A stretch of 12,189 nt of DNA from Thermoplasmata archaeon (lineage in GTDB: Archaea > Thermoplasmatota > Thermoplasmata > Thermoplasmatales > Thermoplasmataceae), in the NCBI GenBank assembly GCA_021826835.1, contig JAKAYH010000029.1:1-12189 (forward strand), given 5' to 3'. The translations under genes and the position numbers were made by a program. The notes under the pieces are model-generated. The model was not told the origin of the DNA and made no database searches. It was given only the letters and a program-made list of their open reading frames with translations. Shown one piece after another: positions 7,630-12,189 of this stretch (position 1 is its first letter; each line of letters starts with the position of its first letter).

Positions 7630-9187
7630 TGAAAGCACCTCCTGGAGATAATGGAAATTTTACAAATCTTAGAGCACTCATTCCATAAATTCGAGTAATT
7701 GCAAAGCCCTCTTTTAACGCCTCAGATTCAACCTCAGTTCCTTTCACATCTATATTCTTGGAATCGGATCTAAAATGGATCTTTGTATTCACAATGCTAC
7801 TAATTCCTTTTGGCATGTCCTCTGGATTTTGTGACGCAAAAACTACCCCAATTCCTAAACTTCTACCTTTTCTCGTTATCGCATCAAGGGATTGTAATGC
7901 CTCTCTCCTCCTAGCATCTCCATAGAACTCATGGACTTCATCTATGATGATTAAAATTGGAACATTATTGTCTCCCCGACTTTTTGTTTCATAAATTTTA
8001 TCTAAAATGTCTCTAAGAAGGACTCCGCCAAAACCAATTTCACCCTTATCACCAACGTCTATCACGGACATCTTTCCAGTCTCAAGAATATCATCAACAT
8101 TAAGCTCAGTTGCTTCCGGTATATCGAAATACTGGGTATTTTTTGACAGCGTTCGTATTATATTATTAAACGTTCCTGAATGTAAAGTTATAGTGTAATT
8201 TTCCTCTCTTATGCTCATTGCATTAAGGTCTTTTGCGCCTTCCTCATTTAGATAATGAACAAACGCTCCTAGGGTGTCACCTAGTCGCATCTTTTTAATT
8301 TGCCAATATCTGAAAATGGCAGGAAGATGATCTGCGCCTTGAACTGATAGGTTTTGTACGAGAGCGGTCAATGACTCTGGGTCTATATTCTCTGTCTTCA
8401 GAGTTATTTTAATACACTTTTCTTTACTCACTTGTTGAGAATAAGAATTTATTGAATTTCCAGGATAATAAATTCGAAGGGCTGAAACTCCATGTGGCGA
8501 AATTCCCATTGTATTCCATTCACTCTTTATCTGCTCATTGGTAATGGTACTTGGTTTATCCATTCGAAGTAGGTCTTCTCCTTTAACGTTAATAGCTAAC
8601 ACTGCACCAGGTTTACCGTTAAATCCGTCTAGGACATTGCTGGTAAAATATTGAGCCATGTATTTCATAGCGACGGTTTTGCCGCTTCCTGTTTGACCAG
8701 TAATCAATATCTGGTGAAAAAACACGTCATCAGGGACTTTAGCTAGAACGAGCTTTCCATTAAAATCTCTAAGTATTTGATTATTTCGACCGTATGCTGA
8801 CCCCATAAATATTGGCATTCCAACAGTATTTCCCAAAGCAGAATCAATTTCTTCTTGTGTGGACAATCTAGCAACAGTTTGCGGTATTATAAAGCTGCTT
8901 TTTCCATCGTATCGATTGGGTAGTTCCATTATTCTCGTTGCATATATCATATTCTTGGTTTTTTGATCTTGTAGCAATGCGTTATACCCTAGATCCACTA
9001 TCATAGGGGAGGGATCGTATGGGCTATACTGAGAACTACTCTCTACCCTTAAGATAAATTTTACATTTTTTTCTCCCTCTATCGTTAAATAAGAGCCAAT
9101 GTGAATCAATCCAGTTTCATCAGAATTATCGTTCTTAGAAACTAATGCGATTTTACCCGAATCTTCTTTTAAAACTATCCATTTCAT
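7613..9187 (-). CDS. herA: HerA-like hexameric DNA translocase/helicase
   Basis: 524 aa. HerA proteins form hexameric rings of the FtsK/HerA class that move along duplex DNA with ATP and stimulate the nuclease NurA. The N-terminal ~100 residues are beta-rich, fitting the HAS-barrel domain. Walker A is GQTGSGKT (164-171), Walker B is ILIIIDEVHE (411-420), and the downstream sensor region ASQNPEDMP (461-469) and the arginines in TRKGRSLGIG (438-447) fit the family; the C-terminal SALRFVKFPLSP region is also HerA-like. Length is in the usual HerA range. ATG 9187 lies 4 bases after the NurA-like stop, and an AGGTG ribosome binding site overlaps that stop, so the two are translationally coupled. 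Because its neighbours are not Mre11-Rad50, it is probably a defence-associated copy rather than the housekeeping one; that is inference. SIR2- or DUF4297-type partners of other HerA defence systems are absent. Confidence 0.9.
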   Translation of the reverse strand: MKWIVLKEDSGKIALVSKNDNSDETGLIHIGSYLTIEGEKNVKFILRVESSSQYSPYDPSPMIVDLGYNALLQDQKTKNMIYATRIMELPNRYDGKSSFIIPQTVARLSTQEEIDSALGNTVGMPIFMGSAYGRNNQILRDFNGKLVLAKVPDDVFFHQILITGQTGSGKTVAMKYMAQYFTSNVLDGFNGKPGAVLAINVKGEDLLRMDKPSTITNEQIKSEWNTMGISPHGVSALRIYYPGNSINSYSQQVSKEKCIKITLKTENIDPESLTALVQNLSVQGADHLPAIFRYWQIKKMRLGDTLGAFVHYLNEEGAKDLNAMSIREENYTITLHSGTFNNIIRTLSKNTQYFDIPEATELNVDDILETGKMSVIDVGDKGEIGFGGVLLRDILDKIYETKSRGDNNVPILIIIDEVHEFYGDARRREALQSLDAITRKGRSLGIGVVFASQNPEDMPKGISSIVNTKIHFRSDSKNIDVKGTEVESEALKEGFAITRIYGMSALRFVKFPLSPGGAFNDKRN

Positions 9188-9191
9188 GCTA

Positions 9192-10220
9192 TCACCTATT
9201 AAACCTAATCCCGTTCATTGTTGGTGTAAAATTGAACATTCTAAGTTCTGAATTTTTTAAATATTTAAGTACTTCCCTTGCATATTTTTCGGCAATTGCA
9301 ATAGTTCTTATCTGAGGGTTTTTGTCGTTCCCGTTAACATTTAATAGATAAAAGCTAAGATCAACCACATCATTGATGATCGATCGATATTTTTCAAAAG
9401 TGTTAATATCAAATTCGATCCTTTGTACGGTAAGGTCAGAAGTTCTGAAGTATGCGAATATTTTTCCATTTTCTTTATTTTTCTGGTCAACGTATTTAAA
9501 AAAAGGGCTTCTTTCTCCCATCTTGAAATTCTTATGTGCCCAGTCCATGTCTGAATTATATTTATTTTTTAAATTATCATCATTATCAGTCACTAGATTG
9601 CTATTACTGTTCTTAACGAAGAAAACCGGTATAGCTCCCTTATCCAATAATCTATTATTCAGGTCTCTGGTTGCGTAGCTTAGATTACCACCTATCAAAG
9701 GGCCGTCAATAAAAACCAAAGAATCATTTGGCACATATTCTAATAAAAAATTCAATCTATCATTTGTATAATCTTTTTGCATTTCCTCTTCTATTTTCGG
9801 AGTACACCTTAAAACCATATCTACTTTAGAATATTTTTGGGAGCGAGTATAGAAATAGTAAGTGCCCAATACTACAGGTTTGAATTCATCCATTCCATGC
9901 AATGCTAAGCAGTGTGTAGTCAAACACGAACTACCTTCTAGCCCTTGAAAGATATACATACTTTCATCATAGCCTACAATAGTGGTAAACTTAGAAACCA
10001 TTTTTTGCCCATTTTGGATATTGAGGATTTTTAAGTCAGTATCTTCTATCTTCGTTAACAAATTTGTGCCTGAGGGATATGTAAAGGGATCAAAATCAAA
10101 ATCAGTTGGATTCGACGTTAGAAGCATTGAAAATTTATTTTTCTCTATGGCTTTAGTAGTATTATAGAAATCAGGGTGAATTATTATTTTTCCATATTCA
10201 ATATTATTATCTGTGACCAT
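9192..10220 (-). CDS. nurA: NurA-like nuclease, partner of HerA
   Basis: 342 aa. NurA is a manganese-dependent DNA exo/endonuclease that docks on HerA and degrades the 5' strand during end resection. Supporting motifs in order: an acidic strand TIVGYDESMYIF (about residues 79-90) in the place of motif I; VFIDGPLIGG (about 169-178), a characteristic NurA core strand; FKMGERSPFFKY (about 233-244); and a C-terminal helix QIRTIAIAEKYAREVLKY like the usual NurA end. Motif I lacks the common DGS form (here YDES), so the active site should be compared with characterised members. The gene is first in the - strand block and directly upstream of the HerA-like gene. ATG 10220 is supported by a TATA-like box about 25 bases upstream, implying a leaderless transcript. 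The family call rests on motifs plus the herA neighbour. Confidence 0.82.
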   Translation of the reverse strand: MVTDNNIEYGKIIIHPDFYNTTKAIEKNKFSMLLTSNPTDFDFDPFTYPSGTNLLTKIEDTDLKILNIQNGQKMVSKFTTIVGYDESMYIFQGLEGSSCLTTHCLALHGMDEFKPVVLGTYYFYTRSQKYSKVDMVLRCTPKIEEEMQKDYTNDRLNFLLEYVPNDSLVFIDGPLIGGNLSYATRDLNNRLLDKGAIPVFFVKNSNSNLVTDNDDNLKNKYNSDMDWAHKNFKMGERSPFFKYVDQKNKENGKIFAYFRTSDLTVQRIEFDINTFEKYRSIINDVVDLSFYLLNVNGNDKNPQIRTIAIAEKYAREVLKYLKNSELRMFNFTPTMNGIRFNR

Positions 10221-10244
10221 CTAAGGTAGATATGCGATGATGTA

Positions 10245-10259
10245 AATTTAAATCTTTGC
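10245..10259 (-). promoter_or_regulatory. TATA box with BRE-like bases for the nurA-herA block
   Basis: On the - strand, AAAG followed by ATTTAAATTT ends about 25 bases before the NurA-like ATG at 10220. This is the normal spacing from an archaeal TATA box to the transcription start, so the start codon would be at or near the 5' end of the mRNA. No ribosome binding site precedes this ATG, which agrees with leaderless initiation. Confidence 0.55.
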
Positions 10260-10286
10260 ATATATCTGTTGGCTCTCATTACCAAT

Positions 10287-11255
10287 ATGGAGTTGATAGG
10301 GAATGCTGGGAAAGTAGTAAAAAAGAGCATAGAAGACTACAAATCTCTTCATGGATTTAAGTTTGACCTTAGTGTTGGCACCTATGGGGATATCATCCAT
10401 CATTTGATAATAGAGCATGGGAAGGCCCATTGTGTGGAGTCCTCTGACTCAGATATCATTGAGTCATGCATACAGGGTGTTTCCACTATGAATGTCATGA
10501 ACGTTGTATTATCAGCTGGAGCTGAGGATATATCCGAGTCCTGTGTCTCAACACCTGAGTATGAACTTGACTCAAAGGTAAATAATTCCTTGAAATGAAA
10601 ATATACACAATATGAAATTCATCTGCATAGATGCAAAACACTTCAAGACAAGAGAAAGTTGGTAAGTATGGAAAAAGAGCGTTTTATGTGCGAATTTGCA
10701 TTGACAGTGGGGGGTCAAGAGATCTTTTCATGCAAGCTCTGTGATATGGAACTGAGATGTTGTTGGAATCTTTCTTCTATGAGCTGAAAGAGAAGGGCCT
10801 TAGAGGCATTGAACTGGTGATATCAGATGACCACATGGGAATACATGAATATGTGACAAGATCGTTTTAAGGTGCAGCATGTCAGTTCTGCCATTTGAAT
10901 TTCATGAGAAACCTCATGAAATTAATACCAAAGAAGAGACAGTCGTCTAAAATTCAGAACGCAAACTAGGCCCTCGAAAATTAATCCCCTGTATCAAGGA
11001 CACAGGATACTCTTATTAAAGGGGAGATTGGACAAGGCATCTGACATGTTTGAGAGATGGCATTCTTCCCGGTATAATTATAAATCATATAATGAATCAT
11101 GCCAGAAAAGACTGAGAACAACAGACGTGCTTGAATGACTGAATCTGGAATTCAAGAGACGTGCGAGAAAGATTGGAGCATTTCCATCTGAAAATTCTCT
11201 TCTGAGACTTGTTATAACTATTATGATGGATATGAATGAAGAGTGGAACACATGA
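10287..11255 (+). pseudogene. Degenerate IS256 (Mutator)-family transposase
   Basis: This is the remnant of a Mutator-type transposase with several frameshifts and stops. An intact-looking 5' ORF (ATG 10287 to TGA 10598, 103 aa; TTG 10269 would add six residues) carries QGVSTMNVMNV and AEDISESCVSTPEYELDSKV, which match the GMSTRDV...ISxxTVSxIT stretch that precedes the catalytic domain. In other frames downstream come FICIDAKHFKTRES (first catalytic D), KGLRGIELVISDDHMG (second D), a C..CHLNFMRNLMK block (the family's WQRC-HFMRN motif) and finally RLRTTDVLE, a stop, then LNLEFKRRARKIGAFPSEN. The reading frame is about 320 codons against roughly 400 in the family, so internal sequence is also lost, probably between HGKAHC and DIIESC. 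The first 45 residues match nothing I recognise. It is not functional. Confidence 0.82.
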
Positions 11256-11318
11256 AGTTCGTGTACACTATAAAACATTTACAAAATTATTTACAAATAA
11301 GAATTAATTAAACACATG

Positions 11319-11326
11319 TTTTTAAT
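11319..11326 (+). promoter_or_regulatory. TATA-like box for the MscS-family gene
   Basis: TTTTTAAT lies with its centre about 24 bases before ATG 11347 and no ribosome binding site intervenes. This fits a leaderless archaeal promoter for the channel gene. Confidence 0.42.
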
Positions 11327-11346
11327 CGTTGAGTGTATATCTAAAT

Positions 11347-12189
11347 ATGGCAACAAGCATAAGAAAAGAACTTCAGATGATACTCCTCGCCATAGCTGCC
11401 ACAGTTGCAATCACTGTTCTAATTCAATACTTGTTTCAGTACTTGGATATATATTTTCCCCAACTTACTCAATATGATATTTACATCCGTTATTCAACAT
11501 ATGCAGTAATAATATTTGGATTTGCTATCGTCATAAGTCACATTACAAAAAATGCCCTGGACATCCTTTCCGAAAAAATAGGAGGAAGAAACCTGAATGG
11601 GCTTTACACCATTCTCAGGGCCATCATATATGGTTCTGCAATAACCGTCATTCTCCTAATTATGGGAATTAGCCTGACAGGAGCTATTCTTGGTGGTACT
11701 GTAGGAGGCTTGGTTCTATCATTCGCACTACAGAATACCATATCCAGTGTCCTATCGGGCCTCATGCTCTCATCTTCGGGTGTCCTCAAGCCAAAGGAAG
11801 CAGTGTACATTTTTTCATGGATGTTTGACAACCCGGTGCTTGGAGTTGTGAAAGACATCAGGATACTTACCACCCAAATTAAGTCCATAGACGGCCTGAT
11901 AATTGATCTGCCAAGCACTGCACTTCTTTCTTCATCCCAATTCACTGATCTCACTTACCCTGGAGACAGAAAACTTCTTTCTCACCATATAATTATGGGA
12001 TTTGCTGTGGATGTTCCAGTCTGGGAAATGATGGAGATTGGAACAAAAAATCTTGAAGCTGCTAAAGAAACGGTTGGAATTGTGAAATTCCAGGCAAATT
12101 TCCAGATAAAGGGATTCAATACAAACTCGATCAAGGTCGTTTTTGTCTTTAAGAATATGTCCTTATACAACGATTGCGTTAATCTGATC
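11347..12189 (+). CDS. MscS-family mechanosensitive channel (3' end outside window)
   Basis: 281 codons are open to the window edge, so the protein is partial at its C-terminus. MscS channels sit in the cytoplasmic membrane and open under tension to release solutes after osmotic downshock. Hydrophobic segments lie at about residues 10-30, 48-66 and 88-107, followed by the pore helix at 111-141 with the family's Gly/Ala/Ser-rich pattern (GAILGGTVGGLVLSFALQNT). After it comes the beta domain (SSGVLKPKEAVYIFSW, then GVVKDIRILTTQIKSIDG and IIDLPSTALL), which matches the usual MscS order although IPN is LPS here. The cytoplasmic alpha/beta part begins near residue 210. ATG 11347 is chosen for its leaderless-type promoter spacing. 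It looks like a resident gene outside the accessory island. Confidence 0.85.
   Translation, partial: MATSIRKELQMILLAIAATVAITVLIQYLFQYLDIYFPQLTQYDIYIRYSTYAVIIFGFAIVISHITKNALDILSEKIGGRNLNGLYTILRAIIYGSAITVILLIMGISLTGAILGGTVGGLVLSFALQNTISSVLSGLMLSSSGVLKPKEAVYIFSWMFDNPVLGVVKDIRILTTQIKSIDGLIIDLPSTALLSSSQFTDLTYPGDRKLLSHHIIMGFAVDVPVWEMMEIGTKNLEAAKETVGIVKFQANFQIKGFNTNSIKVVFVFKNMSLYNDCVNLI

Larger units (their letters stand above)
10241..11283 (+). mobile_element. Tentative extent of the decayed IS256-type element
   Basis: TGTAAAT at 10241-10247 is matched by its inverted copy ATTTACA at 11277-11283, flanking the transposase remnant at plausible distances. Seven bases is weak support, and a second ATTTACA occurs at 11289-11295. 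If correct, the left end overlaps the promoter of the NurA-like gene. Confidence 0.3.

Noticed and set aside
10269..10598. The 109/103-aa ORF as an independent ribbon-helix-helix regulator divergent from nurA
   Set aside because: Its second half matches the GMSTRDV...ISxxTVS region of IS256 transposases and it leads directly into transposase catalytic motifs in other frames, so it is the 5' part of that pseudogene.
1..12189. CRISPR arrays, tRNA or rRNA genes and attachment-site repeats
   Set aside because: No regularly spaced repeats, cloverleaf-like sequences or long flanking direct repeats were seen when reading both strands by eye.

Overview
The window looks archaeal, most likely from a low-GC member of the Thermoplasmata or a relative; this is inferred from sequence features and was not tested by any search. 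The signs are TATA-like boxes placed about 25 bases before start codons (leaderless-type promoters), GGAGGTG-type ribosome binding sites inside operons, heavy use of ATA, AGA and AGG codons, and a HerA/NurA pair.

Layout: (1) 22-970, + strand: a 5'-truncated, frameshifted transposase remnant. (2) 1057-2241, + strand: one continuous frame of about 394 codons for a PIN-domain protein with a hydrophobic C-terminal part, broken by three in-frame stops and no frameshift. (3) 10220 down to 2394, - strand: a co-directional block of eight genes, nurA-like, herA-like, a 34-aa ORF, an SMC/Rad50-like ATPase, a winged-helix-like protein, a 52-aa CxxC protein, a beta-class DNA methyltransferase and a PD-(D/E)XK-type endonuclease. 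(4) 10287-11255, + strand: a degenerate IS256/Mutator-family transposase. (5) 11347 to the window end, + strand: an MscS-family channel gene that runs off the edge.

The - strand block looks like a defence island between decayed mobile elements. Its distal part, methyltransferase plus endonuclease with touching stop and start codons, reads as a Type II restriction-modification pair. Its proximal part, NurA-HerA-34 aa-SMC-winged helix, is tightly packed with overlapping or touching ends and probably acts as one DNA-processing complex. HerA is a ring-forming DNA translocase and NurA its partner nuclease; in most archaea they work with Mre11-Rad50 in end resection. Here no Mre11 is present, the SMC-like ATPase has no zinc hook, and two unrecognised partners are encoded with it. 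This five-gene set is the best candidate for an undescribed system in the window. The two very short ORFs (34 and 52 aa) are easily missed by automatic annotation.
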